This document shows positions 1-8,173 of a stretch of 64,000 nt of DNA, piece by piece (position 1 is the stretch's first letter; the number at the start of each line of letters is the position of its first letter). A model generated the notes under the pieces. The model did no database searches, was not told where the DNA came from, and worked only from the letters and a program-made list of their open reading frames with translations. This stretch comes from Desertimonas sp963733085 (GTDB lineage Bacteria; Actinomycetota; Acidimicrobiia; Acidimicrobiales; Ilumatobacteraceae): NCBI GenBank assembly GCA_963733085.1, contig CAVTBY010000013.1:89238-153237 (forward strand), read 5' to 3'. The translations under genes and the position numbers were made by a program.

Positions 1-39
1 CGGCGACTGGACTGCTGCGCGATCTGGGCGGCCGTCGCG

Positions 40-1860
40 TCAGAAAGTCGGCTGTGGGCCGCCCAGATCCCGAGAGGATGAGGAATCGTCGAGGGCAAGC
101 ACCGCCTGGACCAGGGCGGCGTGGGTGAGCGCTTGGGGGAAGTTGCCGAGGTGCTCTCCCGTCGCCGGCTCCATCTCCTCGCCGTAGAGCTTGAGCGGGC
201 CACCAAGGTCGTCGAGCTGATCGAGCAGGTCTCGGGCTTCGTCGGCGCGGCCGATCCGGGCGAGCGCTCGCACTAGCCAGAACGAGCAGGGCAGGAAAGC
301 GCCTTCGCCTCCGGCGAGGCCGTCCGTGCCAGGCGGGTAGCGATACACGAGTGGCCCGCCGGCGCCGAGACGGCGGCGAATGGCGTCGACGGTGCCGACG
401 ACCCGATCGCTGGCAACCGGTTCGAATCCGATGACGGGCAGGGCGAGCACCGCTGCGTCCAACTCGGCGGCGTCGTACGCAGCCGTGTACGCGCCCTGGT
501 CGGAGTCGAACCCGCGATCGCGGATCTCCTCGGCGAGGGCGTCCCGGGCCCCGGCCCAACGCAGCTGGCGTTGCCTGCGCCGGTCGCCGCGGGAGTCGGC
601 GATGCGGATGGCCCGGTCGAGCGCCACCCAGGCCATCAGCTTTGAGTGGACGTGATGGGCCGGCGTGGCCCGCTGCTCCCAGATGCCGGCGTCGGGTTGG
701 GTCCACGTCGCACAGACCTGGTCGGCGAGAGCAGCGGCGACTCGCCAGGTCTCGTTGTAGAGGCGATGGCCGGCGTCGGTGAGCAGCCAGGCGGCGTCGA
801 GCACCCAGCCGTACCCGTCCAGCTGATGCTGGCCGGCGGCGGCGTTGCCGACACGCACGGGAAGGCTGTCGCCGTAGCCGGGCCAGCCGGGGAGAGTGTT
901 CTCTCGAGGCCCGGGTCTCCCGTCGAGGGTGAACAGCACTGGTAGTCGCGGGCGGGACAGTCGAGTCGCGTGCAAGAGCCAGGCCAGAAAGGCGCGTGCC
1001 TCCTCGGGCTTGCCGGCTGCGAGGAACGCGCCGATACCAATGCTTGCGTCGCGGGGCCAGGCGTACCGGTAGTCCCAGTTGCGCTCGCCACCGATCTGCT
1101 CGGGCAACGACGTCGTCGGCGCGGCGACCGGCGCACCCGACGGCGAGTACGTGAGCAGCTGCAGTGTGATCAAGCTGCGGACGAGCAGCTGGCGATTCGT
1201 GCTGCTCTCGATGTCTGCGGCCCAGTTGTGCCAACCGCGTTCGTCGCGTGTCAACGCTGCGTTGGCCGTCTGCGGCGGCACGACGATCAGCGGGCCGCGA
1301 CGAGCGGCGGTGAGGGCGATGGTGACCGGCCGGCCGGGTTCAACCTCGAACTCGACGGGCCGATCGGCCTCGACGATCGGGCCGTCGGACGTGATGGCGA
1401 TCGCCCGCTCTCCGAACTCACACACCAGTGCCCCCGCCCGGCGAGCTGTTCGCCGGGCCGGTTTGCGGTCGTAGCCGAACCGCGGAGCGATGTGCAGCTG
1501 GCACCGAACAGGCTGACCGCGGGCGGTGAGCCGGCGGACGAGCAGCGTCCCAGGGAGGAACTGGCCCTCGACCTCGGCGACGAGACCGTCCTCCAGGTCG
1601 AGCTCGCCGCCGTCAACCACCCATGTCGTCATCAGGGTGGCGGTGTCGGCCCGGTAGCAGCGTGCAGCGACCTCGGCGGTCTCCGCCGGGCCGATTACGA
1701 ACCACCCGGCGGCGTCTCCACCGACGAGCCGCCCGAACAGGGGTGGGTCGTCGAAACGCGGGACGCACCACCAGTCGATCGAACCATCGGGCGCCACCAG
1801 CGCCGCCGACCGAGTGTCGCCGATGAGCCCGTAGTCGCCGATCGGCACCCGCCGGCTCAT
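40..1860 (-). CDS. Glycoside hydrolase family 15 protein (glucoamylase/trehalase-like)
   Basis: This encodes a cytoplasmic GH15 enzyme of about 606 residues that should hydrolyse alpha-glucosidic bonds such as maltodextrin or trehalose. The N-terminus matches the trehalase-like beta-sandwich domain (PIGDYGLIGDTRSAALV, then GSIDWWCVPRFD). An (alpha/alpha)6 barrel follows, with the family landmark RNWDYRYAWPRDAS near residue 265 and GEEMEPATGEHLGNFPQALTH near the C-terminus, which includes the general-base Glu region. I chose the ATG at 1860; it overlaps the stop of the upstream gene by one base (TGATG), so the two are probably translationally coupled. An in-frame TTG one codon earlier is less likely. 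No signal peptide is seen. Substrate cannot be decided from sequence. Confidence 0.9.
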   Translation of the reverse strand: MSRRVPIGDYGLIGDTRSAALVAPDGSIDWWCVPRFDDPPLFGRLVGGDAAGWFVIGPAETAEVAARCYRADTATLMTTWVVDGGELDLEDGLVAEVEGQFLPGTLLVRRLTARGQPVRCQLHIAPRFGYDRKPARRTARRAGALVCEFGERAIAITSDGPIVEADRPVEFEVEPGRPVTIALTAARRGPLIVVPPQTANAALTRDERGWHNWAADIESSTNRQLLVRSLITLQLLTYSPSGAPVAAPTTSLPEQIGGERNWDYRYAWPRDASIGIGAFLAAGKPEEARAFLAWLLHATRLSRPRLPVLFTLDGRPGPRENTLPGWPGYGDSLPVRVGNAAAGQHQLDGYGWVLDAAWLLTDAGHRLYNETWRVAAALADQVCATWTQPDAGIWEQRATPAHHVHSKLMAWVALDRAIRIADSRGDRRRQRQLRWAGARDALAEEIRDRGFDSDQGAYTAAYDAAELDAAVLALPVIGFEPVASDRVVGTVDAIRRRLGAGGPLVYRYPPGTDGLAGGEGAFLPCSFWLVRALARIGRADEARDLLDQLDDLGGPLKLYGEEMEPATGEHLGNFPQALTHAALVQAVLALDDSSSSRDLGGPQPTF

Positions 1861-2336
1861 CAACTCGTTCCGAGGAAGAGTCCGAGCACGGCGCCATAGA
1901 CGACGTGAGCGCCGACGGCGACGATCGGCGTGGCAGCGCCGTAGTTGAGTGCGAACAGGCCGGGGGGCTCGAGCACCGCGGTCGAGTCCGGTCCGGCACG
2001 CTCACTGGCCATGCGCGGGTGAACCCCGGGCAGAAGCGGCACCAGCACTGTCAGGGCGACGGCCGCGTGGGCAAGGCCGAAGAGGGCGCCGAGCCACCAA
2101 TCCGAGCGGTCGAGGGCGGCGAAACCGGCGGCATAGAACAGGGCAAACACCTGGCCGATCGCGAGGTGGATGCCGAGGCCGGCGACCCGGGCTCGGTCGG
2201 GGTCCTCCGTAGTGACAGTGCCCAGCATCAGCGGGATGTCGAGACGCGTGTAGCCGGCGAGCTCGGCAGCGATCATCACCACCGTCAACCCGGCCGTGGC
2301 GACGAGCCCGAAGATGGCCCAACCCGCCCAGTCCAC
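1860..2336 (-). CDS. Conserved membrane protein, four predicted TM segments
   Basis: This protein of about 158 residues is mostly hydrophobic, with an N-terminal segment (WAIFGLVATAGLTVVMIAA), two central segments and a C-terminal one ending VLGLFLGTS. I do not recognise a named family. The GTG start at 2336 overlaps the TAG stop of the upstream regulator (TAGTG), and its own stop overlaps the GH15 start, so the three genes form a tightly coupled operon. A longer in-frame start upstream exists but would sit entirely inside the regulator gene and adds an Arg-rich, non-conserved-looking leader, so I rejected it. Function unknown. Confidence 0.7.
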   Translation of the reverse strand: MDWAGWAIFGLVATAGLTVVMIAAELAGYTRLDIPLMLGTVTTEDPDRARVAGLGIHLAIGQVFALFYAAGFAALDRSDWWLGALFGLAHAAVALTVLVPLLPGVHPRMASERAGPDSTAVLEPPGLFALNYGAATPIVAVGAHVVYGAVLGLFLGTS

Positions 2337-3052
2337 TATCGGCCCTTCGTCCGCGGGACATGAGCTTGCAGGCGAACGCAGCAGTTGCCCTCGGACGGCT
2401 CGAGCCGGGCGCTGAGCACGTGATCGCCCGCGGCCTCGGCCATGCCGCACAGCAGATCGTGGTTCATGCCACACACGAGGTCGCGCTGTTCCTCGACGAG
2501 CGCATCGAACGGGCAATTGGCGAGCCTGATGTCGGAGCCGTCGACGCGGGGCTCGTAGCCCTCCTCGCCGAGCACGACGAGCGCGACGTCGAGAACAGCC
2601 CGCCGGCTCGGTCGTTTGCCGGCGAGGTCCCGCACTCGATCGCCGAGGCGACGTCCTCGTGCCGCGGCGAACCTGGTGAGGGCGTCGGCCACGTCTGTGC
2701 CGGTGCGGATTGCTTCGTCGACCGCGCCGGCGAGGAGCCTGGCGGCGAGGTCATAGCGGCGGGCCGGGAGACTCACGGACAGCTCACCGTCTGCTCGCCG
2801 GTACAGCTTCGCCGGTCGTCCGGCGCCGGGTCCCCGGCGCTCCGACAGGCGGCGGTACTCCGTCGTCAACAACCCGTCGGCAACGAGCCGGTCGAGGTGA
2901 AAGGCGGCTACGGACCGGCCCACTCCCATCGCCGCGGCGGCCTCATCCTTGCCGACAGGTCGGTCCCGGCTGACGACGAACCGGTACAACGCCCTGCGCT
3001 GTGGTTCGGCCAATGAGGCCACGCCGGCGACGCGCTCGTCGAAGTCCTTCAC
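2336..3052 (-). CDS. HTH transcriptional regulator with C-terminal cysteine cluster (SufR/COG2345-like)
   Basis: The protein has about 238 residues. Residues 10-80 form a winged helix (EPQRRALYRFVV, then a recognition region with SVAAFHLDRLVADGLL). The C-terminal third carries a cysteine set (NCPF, LVCGMNHDLLCGM, NCCV) arranged like the Fe-S ligands of SufR-type regulators. A redox or Fe-S responsive repressor is therefore inferred. I chose the GTG at 3052 because an AGAGAGG ribosome site lies five bases upstream; a GTG at 3058 is possible. It is transcribed divergently from the DoxX-like gene across the perfect inverted repeat 3079-3110, which is the obvious operator for autoregulation. Confidence 0.8.
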   Translation of the reverse strand: MKDFDERVAGVASLAEPQRRALYRFVVSRDRPVGKDEAAAAMGVGRSVAAFHLDRLVADGLLTTEYRRLSERRGPGAGRPAKLYRRADGELSVSLPARRYDLAARLLAGAVDEAIRTGTDVADALTRFAAARGRRLGDRVRDLAGKRPSRRAVLDVALVVLGEEGYEPRVDGSDIRLANCPFDALVEEQRDLVCGMNHDLLCGMAEAAGDHVLSARLEPSEGNCCVRLQAHVPRTKGR

Positions 3053-3078
3053 CGACACCTCTCTAAAGATACTCAAAC

Positions 3079-3110
3079 TTGACGATACAGCTGGCGGATT
3101 GTATCGTCAA
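3079..3110. promoter_or_regulatory. Symmetric divergent promoter/operator
   Basis: TTGACGATAC at 3079-3088 and its exact reverse complement at 3101-3110 form a 10-bp inverted repeat with a 12-bp centre. On the plus strand this reads as -35 TTGACG, 17-bp spacer, -10 TATCGT, and by symmetry the minus strand reads identically. Both point at genes with good start signals (3140 plus, 3052 minus). One palindrome therefore seems to supply both promoters and a regulator site. Promoter function is inferred from spacing and consensus. Confidence 0.7.
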
Positions 3111-3139
3111 TCTTGATTGATAATAGAAGGAGGAAGCTC

Positions 3140-3589
3140 ATGACCACCACGACCGCCCGGCCCGTCGAGGAACCGCAACTTCAGGTTTCGACTCGCCCAG
3201 CAAGCTGGCAAGACCCGGCATACCAGGCGTTCTGGCTGCTGCGCATCGGTTTCGTCGTCGCCCCGATCCTGTTCGGGCTCGACAAGTTCTTCCACGTCCT
3301 CGTCGACTGGGACATCTACCTGGCGCCCGAGTTCACCGATCTGTTCAACGCCGAGGCGCACACCCTGATGTACGCCGTCGGCGTGATCGAGATCGTGGCC
3401 GGAATCGTCGTCGCCCTCTGGCCGCGCTTCGGCGGATATCTCGTCGCCGCCTGGTTGGCCGGCATCGTCTTCAACCTGTTGTTGATCGGCGACTTCTACG
3501 ACATCGCCCTGCGCGACTTCGGGTTGCTGATCGGGGCCCTGGCGCTCGCGCGCCTCGCTACTGCATTTCCGGCCCACCGCTCAGTCTGA
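3140..3589 (+). CDS. DoxX-like small membrane protein
   Basis: A 149-residue protein with a soluble N-terminal 30 residues and four hydrophobic segments: around IGFVVAPILFGLDKF, LMYAVGVIEIVAGIVVALW, a third around YLVAAWLAGIVFNLLLIG, and IALRDFGLLIGALALARLA. The layout and the IALRDFGLL motif resemble DoxX/DoxD-type proteins, which are often linked to oxidative or sulfur stress. The ATG at 3140 is preceded by AAGGAGG at 3127-3133, an excellent ribosome site. The divergent Fe-S-type regulator and the shared symmetric promoter suggest redox control. Precise activity unknown. Confidence 0.72.
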   Translation: MTTTTARPVEEPQLQVSTRPASWQDPAYQAFWLLRIGFVVAPILFGLDKFFHVLVDWDIYLAPEFTDLFNAEAHTLMYAVGVIEIVAGIVVALWPRFGGYLVAAWLAGIVFNLLLIGDFYDIALRDFGLLIGALALARLATAFPAHRSV

Positions 3590-3618
3590 GCGACGATCAT
3601 CAGCAGCAGCCCCCGGCA

Positions 3619-3666
3619 ACCGATGGGTGTGCAGGGGACGATTCCGTCCCGTAAACACCCATCGGT
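3619..3666. repeat. 48-bp palindromic element, copy A
   Basis: The ends are ACCGATGGGTGT and ACACCCATCGGT. The outer stem extends to 3616-3630 paired with 3655-3669 (15 bp). A second, inner stem GGGACG/CGTCCC (3635-3640 with 3645-3650) sits around a 4-nt loop. It lies 30 bp after the DoxX-like stop codon and may act as a transcription terminator. Copies B (12502-12549) and C (36884-36931) have the same length and ends. Confidence 0.85.
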
Positions 3667-3763
3667 TGCTGCAGAACGGTCGCGACGTTCGACATCGGCG
3701 GGAATACGGTCGCTCCTACCGCTGTTGATACTTGTGATCGCAAATACCTTCCGAGGAGTTGCC

Positions 3764-4718
3764 ATGCCAGCCGTGACCGCAGATCCACTCACTGTTCCGA
3801 GCATCCCAACGCCCGACGCAACACTCACGGCCCGTCCCGTGCGTTCAGTGACGACCGCTCCTCGAGGGACCGAGGGCGAGGGCTTTCCAGTGCGACGGGC
3901 GTTCGCCGGCGTCAGCCTCGCTGAGCTCGACCCGTTCATCCACATGGACCAGATGGGCGAGGTCGACTACGCCCCCGGCGAGCCTCGCGGGACCAACTGG
4001 CACCCCCATCGCGGCTTCGAGACGGTGACGTACATCATCGACGGAGCGTTCCTGCATCAGGACTCCCACGGCGGTGGCGGCTCGATCGAGAACGGCGCGA
4101 CGCAGTGGATGACTGCCGGCGGCGGCATCCTGCACATCGAGACTCCTCCCGAACAGCTGGTGATCAGCGGTGGCCGTTTCCACGGGCTGCAGCTGTGGGT
4201 CAATTTGCCGTCCCGGGACAAGATGATCGCCCCGCGCTACCAGAACCTCGATGGCGATCAAGTGACGTTGCTGTCGTCGCCGGATGGCGGTGCGTTGGTT
4301 CGCCTGATCGCCGGGGACATCGCCGGCCAGTCACGGCCCCGGCTCGACGCACACCCCGATCACCGTTGCCCACCTCACGCTGTCGCCGGGAGCGCAGATC
4401 ACCATTCCCTGGCAGCGCGAGTTCAACGCCCTCGCCTACATGCTGTCCGGACGAGGCACAGCGGGCGCCGAGGCAGCGCCGGTCCAGGTCGGGCAGCTTG
4501 CCGTATTCGGTGCCGGTGACACGCTGACATTGCGCGCTGCCGACACCGACGCGCTCGACGTGTACCTGTTGGGTGGACGCCCGATCGGTGAGCCGGTGGC
4601 GGCGTACGGTCCGTTTGTGATGAACACCAGGGACGAGTTGGTCCAGGCGTTCGAGGACTTCCAGGCCGGCCGCCTCGGCACGATCCCCGCCGACGGCCTC
4701 ATGCCGTATCACGCCTGA
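3764..4718 (+). CDS. Pirin family protein (interrupted by one frameshift)
   Basis: This is a bicupin pirin, a probable metal-dependent dioxygenase or redox-sensitive regulator. The N-terminal cupin holds the expected metal ligands: HPHRGFE, HQDS and GILHIETP. The second cupin is read in another frame (from about 4332: TPITVAHLTLSPGAQITIP, then ALAYMLSG), ending GLMPYHA. Deleting a single G at 4330 (CCAGTCAC to CCATCAC) restores a continuous protein, so this is a one-base sequencing error or a very recent inactivation. The start at ATG 3764 has GAGGAG upstream. Confidence 0.87.
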
Positions 4719-4725
4719 CGACGCA

Positions 4726-5904
4726 TTAGGCGCCGCCGACCATCCTCTCGACGATCGCCTCGAGGACGATCGGGCTGGTGGCGAAGTTGAGGCGGGCGAA
4801 ACCGGTGCCAATCGAGCCGAAACGCGGACCGGGGGCGAGTTCGACGCCGCGCTCGCGGAACGTCTCCGCCGGATCGTCACCGAGACCGAGCCCTCGGCAA
4901 TCGAGCCACGCCAGGTACGTCGCCTGGGGCTCGTGATACACGACGCCCGGTAGGTGGCGCGCCAGCAGTGCGGCCAGGGTGCGGCGGTTGTCGTCGAGGA
5001 CACAACGCACCGCCGTAAGCCACTCGTCGCCATCACTCCACGCCGCATCCGTCGCCTCGACGGCGAGCAGGTTGGGCGCACCGAGGTAGTGCTTCGGCAA
5101 GCTTGCCAGCGCTTCGTGGAACTCGTCAGGTCCAGCATGGAGGATCGCCCAACGCAGGCCAGCAAGGTTGAACGCCTTGGATGTCGACGTCACGGTGATC
5201 GTCCGCGCCGCGACTTCGGCACCGAGCGTCGCGAACGGCACGTGCACAAGTCCGGGGTGGACGAGCTCGGCGTGGATCTCGTCGCTGACCACAACAAGAT
5301 CGTGCTTGGCCGCCAGCTCGGCGATCACCTCCAGCTCCGCTCGATCGAACACCCGGCCGGTTGGATTCTGCGGGTGGCAGAGGATCCACAGTCGGGCGCG
5401 TGCGCCGGTCCCGCCAGCCGTGAGGCGCCGGTCGAGATCGGCGTAGTCCCAGAGGAACCCGTCGGGTGTAGCCAACGCGGCGACGTCGACGAGCGTGCGG
5501 CCGGTGTCACGGATCAGCTCGAGGAATGGTGGGTATGCGGGGAGGTGAAGGACGATGCCGTCGCCCGGCGCGGTCAGGTGATGGACCGCTAGGGCGACCC
5601 CTTGCAGCACATCGGAGAGCTCGTACAGCCGTGCTTCGTCCGGCGCCCAATCGAAGCGATCGGCCATGCGGGCGGCGAACCGCTGCGGCAGCGGGGAGCG
5701 GCTGATGTCGTCCCACGTCGGATAGCCAACGTCCACGGCGACCCGGGCGGCGAGCCGCTCGGCGATTGCCGGGGCGATCGGGAAGTCCATGTCGGCGACC
5801 CAGCTCGCCAGGCGCCCGTCGACCGTGGCCCACTTCTCTCCTGGCCTCCCGGCGACGTCCTCGACACCGAACGTGGTCAGCCCGAACGGATCACGGGAGT
5901 TCAC
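4726..5904 (-). CDS. patB: PatB/MalY-type PLP C-S lyase (cystathionine beta-lyase-like aminotransferase)
   Basis: A fold-type I PLP enzyme of 392 residues. It has the MalY/PatB N-terminus (WVADMDFPIAPAI), HPQNPTGRVF, the conserved VVSDEIHAEL, and the PLP lysine in STSKAFNLAGLR. Such enzymes cleave cystathionine or other cysteine conjugates to pyruvate, ammonia and a thiol. Length is normal for the family. The GTG start at 5904 overlaps the stop of the upstream DUF2889 gene by four bases (GTGA), so the pair is coupled. It is convergent with pirin, eight bases away. Confidence 0.85.
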   Translation of the reverse strand: MNSRDPFGLTTFGVEDVAGRPGEKWATVDGRLASWVADMDFPIAPAIAERLAARVAVDVGYPTWDDISRSPLPQRFAARMADRFDWAPDEARLYELSDVLQGVALAVHHLTAPGDGIVLHLPAYPPFLELIRDTGRTLVDVAALATPDGFLWDYADLDRRLTAGGTGARARLWILCHPQNPTGRVFDRAELEVIAELAAKHDLVVVSDEIHAELVHPGLVHVPFATLGAEVAARTITVTSTSKAFNLAGLRWAILHAGPDEFHEALASLPKHYLGAPNLLAVEATDAAWSDGDEWLTAVRCVLDDNRRTLAALLARHLPGVVYHEPQATYLAWLDCRGLGLGDDPAETFRERGVELAPGPRFGSIGTGFARLNFATSPIVLEAIVERMVGGA

Positions 5905-6584
5905 GGGACATCAAGACCGAGCGCATCGAGTCGCCGGCGCAACGGAATCGGCACGTCGACGTCCCCTCCACCGAGGACATGCTGGGCGAACTCACCAGAC
6001 TCGTCCCACACGTGGCAGCTGTTCAGCGTCGCCGCCCATCGCTGCTGGCGCTCCTCGGGAGACAGATCGCCCGGGCCACGCCAGGTCCGTCCAGCCTCGC
6101 GATCGGCGACGATCTGCATCGACCAGATGCTCTGGATCGCCACCGGCGCCATCGCCAGCAGCAGCGCCGTCGTGTGCGTGCAACCGCGGGGTCCCCCGAA
6201 GCGGTGTCGCACCTCGTGGGTGAAGCCGCGGGCGATGGACAGACCGACGAGCTCGCCGTAGTGCGGCGCGATGGCCCCGCACTCGTTGTGTGGGTGGGCC
6301 TCGAACAACACGGCAGCGGCGCTGATCTCCATCCCCGGAAAATCGACCACCAGCTCGACCTGCATGTGATGGAACGTCAGCGGGTCCGGATCGTTCTCGA
6401 CGTACAACCCCGCAGGCTTCTGGTCACGCACTGCCCCGCGCAACAACAATCGAGGTCCGCCACCGTCATCGAGCCGATAGGCGCGTACCCGGTACTCGCG
6501 TTCGTGGAGCACCGCCAAGCCATCAGGGTCCGGCGGCAGGATCGCCTCAGTGTCGAAGCTCGCGGCACTCGCGTCGGGGGTCAT
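5901..6584 (-). CDS. DUF2889 domain protein
   Basis: A protein of about 227 residues with the DUF2889 signature: TFHHMQVELVVDFPGMEI, an AHPHNEC motif, and FGGPRGCTHTTALLLAMAP. The several His and Cys residues suggest a metal site, but the function of the family is not established. The start was set at ATG 6584 (MTPDASAASF); the longer open frame upstream runs antisense into the GNAT gene and is low-complexity. It is coupled to the downstream PatB gene. Confidence 0.8.
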   Translation of the reverse strand: MTPDASAASFDTEAILPPDPDGLAVLHEREYRVRAYRLDDGGGPRLLLRGAVRDQKPAGLYVENDPDPLTFHHMQVELVVDFPGMEISAAAVLFEAHPHNECGAIAPHYGELVGLSIARGFTHEVRHRFGGPRGCTHTTALLLAMAPVAIQSIWSMQIVADREAGRTWRGPGDLSPEERQQRWAATLNSCHVWDESGEFAQHVLGGGDVDVPIPLRRRLDALGLDVP

Positions 6585-6596
6585 CCCCCTGTCGTA

Positions 6597-6625
6597 TCGG
6601 CTGAGGGCGAACGAAGTCGAGCCGA
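6597..6625. repeat. Short inverted repeat in a divergent intergenic region
   Basis: TCGGCT (6597-6602) pairs with AGCCGA (6620-6625) around a 17-base centre. It lies between the divergent DUF2889 and GNAT starts and could be an operator or a small dispersed palindrome. Only one copy was noticed here. Confidence 0.4.
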
Positions 6626-6653
6626 GGCACCAGTCGTCGCTACCGTCGCCGCC

Positions 6654-7278
6654 GTGACGCTTGCCTCCGAGACCGGAACCCTGCGCGGCCGGCACGTCGA
6701 ACTGGTGCCGTTGGAGCCCCAGCACGCCGCCGAACTGACCGCCGCCGCAGGCACCGACCGGTCGACGTACCAGTTCACCGAAGTCCCCGCAACGAGGGAG
6801 GCAATGGACCGACACATCGCCTGGCTGCTCGCGCTGCGCGACGCGGACGATGCCGTGCCGTTTGTGCAACGGTTACGCACGGAGGGGCGCATCGTGGGCT
6901 GCACCCGGCTGATGGAGTTGCGGCGGTGGCGCGGTCGCCCCGAGCCGGACGAGGTCGAGATCGGTGGTACATGGCTCGCCGCCGACGTACAGCGCACCGC
7001 CGTGAACACGGAGTCCAAGCTGCTCCTCCTCACGCACGCGTTCGAGAGGTGGAACGTCGACCGAGTCGCCCTGGCGACCGATGAACGCAACCAGCGCAGC
7101 CGCGCCGCAATCCTCCGGCTCGGCGCCACGTTCGAGGGCATCCTGCGCAACCACCGGCCGTCGAGGGTGCCGGGTGAGGATGGTCGGCTCGCGGAACACC
7201 GCGTTGTTCTCGATCACCGCCGCCGAGTGGCCGGCAGTTCGCCGAGCTCTTACCGAGCGTCTCGCTCGAGAAGGCTGA
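6654..7278 (+). CDS. GNAT family N-acetyltransferase (one frameshift)
   Basis: An acetyl-CoA dependent acyltransferase of the RimJ/RimL type. It shows GRHVELVPLEPQHA at the N-terminus, VEIGGTWLAADVQRT, then a helix with SKLLLLTHAFE and the C-terminal ATDERNQRSRAAILRLGA. The frame breaks near 7190: after VPGEDGRL the reading continues in another frame as RNTALFSITAAEWP and ends at 7278, overlapping the 3' end of psuG on the other strand by about 29 bp. GTG 6654 is the chosen start. The substrate is unknown. Confidence 0.78.
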
Positions 7279-8173
7279 CGGCAACGGCGATCTCCCCGGC
7301 GACGGCGGCGTTGCGCTCGGCGAGGGCGAGGTTGGCGGGAATGCTTCCCCCAGCGGTTGCCGCCGCGATCCTCCCGAGCACGAACGGCGTGACCGCGGCA
7401 CCTTCGACACCCGTCGCGTCGGCGTCGTGCAGGGCCGTTGCCAGTGCCTCGTCGACGACGCTGGCGTCGAGCTCGGCGTCGGCTGGTATCGGTACGGCGA
7501 CGAGCACGCCGATCTGCCGCGGACGGGCGGCGTACACGGCCGCCACGGTCGCCGCGTCGTCCACCCGGTGGGGCACCGGCAGGCCGGACGAGCGGGTGTA
7601 GAACGCCGGGAACCAGTCGTGCTGCCACCCGAGCACGGGCACGCCGCGGGTTTCCAGGTACTCGAGTGTGCGGGAGAGGTCGAGGAAGGCCTTGGCGCCG
7701 GCGCTGACCGTGATCACCTCGTGTGTCGCCAAGGCGTCGAGGTCGGCCGAGATGTCGCCGGTCGTCTCGGCGCCACGGTGCACTCCCCCGATGCCGCCGG
7801 TGGCGAACACGCTGACCCCCGCGGCGGCGGCGAGGGCAACCGATGCGCTCACGGTGGTCGCCCCGAACTCCCAGTGCTGGGCGACGGCGACGGCGAGGTC
7901 GCGCTCGGCCGTCTTGCGAGCCGCACCGAGGATCCGCTCGTGCTCGGTCAGCTCGAGACCAACACGGGCCACACCGTCGAGCACCGCGGTGACCGCAGGA
8001 ACGGCCCCGGACGCACGCACTGCAGCGACACACCGGTCGAGCGCCTCGGCGTTCGCCGGTGACGGGAGTCCCAGGTTGGAGAAGATCGTCGACTCGAGGG
8101 CGACGACGGGACCACGGGCGTCGAGCGCCGCTTTGACCTCCGTGGAGACGACAGGTCTGAGCACTCCCGTCAC
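7250..8173 (-). CDS. psuG: Pseudouridine-5'-phosphate glycosidase
   Basis: A 307-residue PsuG/IndA enzyme that splits pseudouridine 5'-phosphate to uracil and ribose 5-phosphate. Seen are ALESTIFSNLGLPSP, the glycine-rich VSVFATGGIGGVHRGAE, SADLDAL, and the catalytic-lysine region SAGAKAFLDLSRTLEYLET followed by GVPVLGW. PFVLG and NLALAERNA close the protein. Full length. The start overlaps the stop of the upstream methyltransferase by four bases (ATGA). No psuK kinase is adjacent. Confidence 0.93.
   Translation of the reverse strand: MTGVLRPVVSTEVKAALDARGPVVALESTIFSNLGLPSPANAEALDRCVAAVRASGAVPAVTAVLDGVARVGLELTEHERILGAARKTAERDLAVAVAQHWEFGATTVSASVALAAAAGVSVFATGGIGGVHRGAETTGDISADLDALATHEVITVSAGAKAFLDLSRTLEYLETRGVPVLGWQHDWFPAFYTRSSGLPVPHRVDDAATVAAVYAARPRQIGVLVAVPIPADAELDASVVDEALATALHDADATGVEGAAVTPFVLGRIAAATAGGSIPANLALAERNAAVAGEIAVAVSLLERDAR

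Noticed and set aside
1..39. Any feature at the left edge
   Set aside because: Only 39 bp after the GH15 stop. No gene, hairpin or promoter could be supported.
5766..7601. 611-codon plus-strand frame covering PatB and DUF2889 starts, GNAT and psuG
   Set aside because: Only the middle part (6654-7200) is a real coding frame (GNAT). The ends are antisense to well-supported genes.
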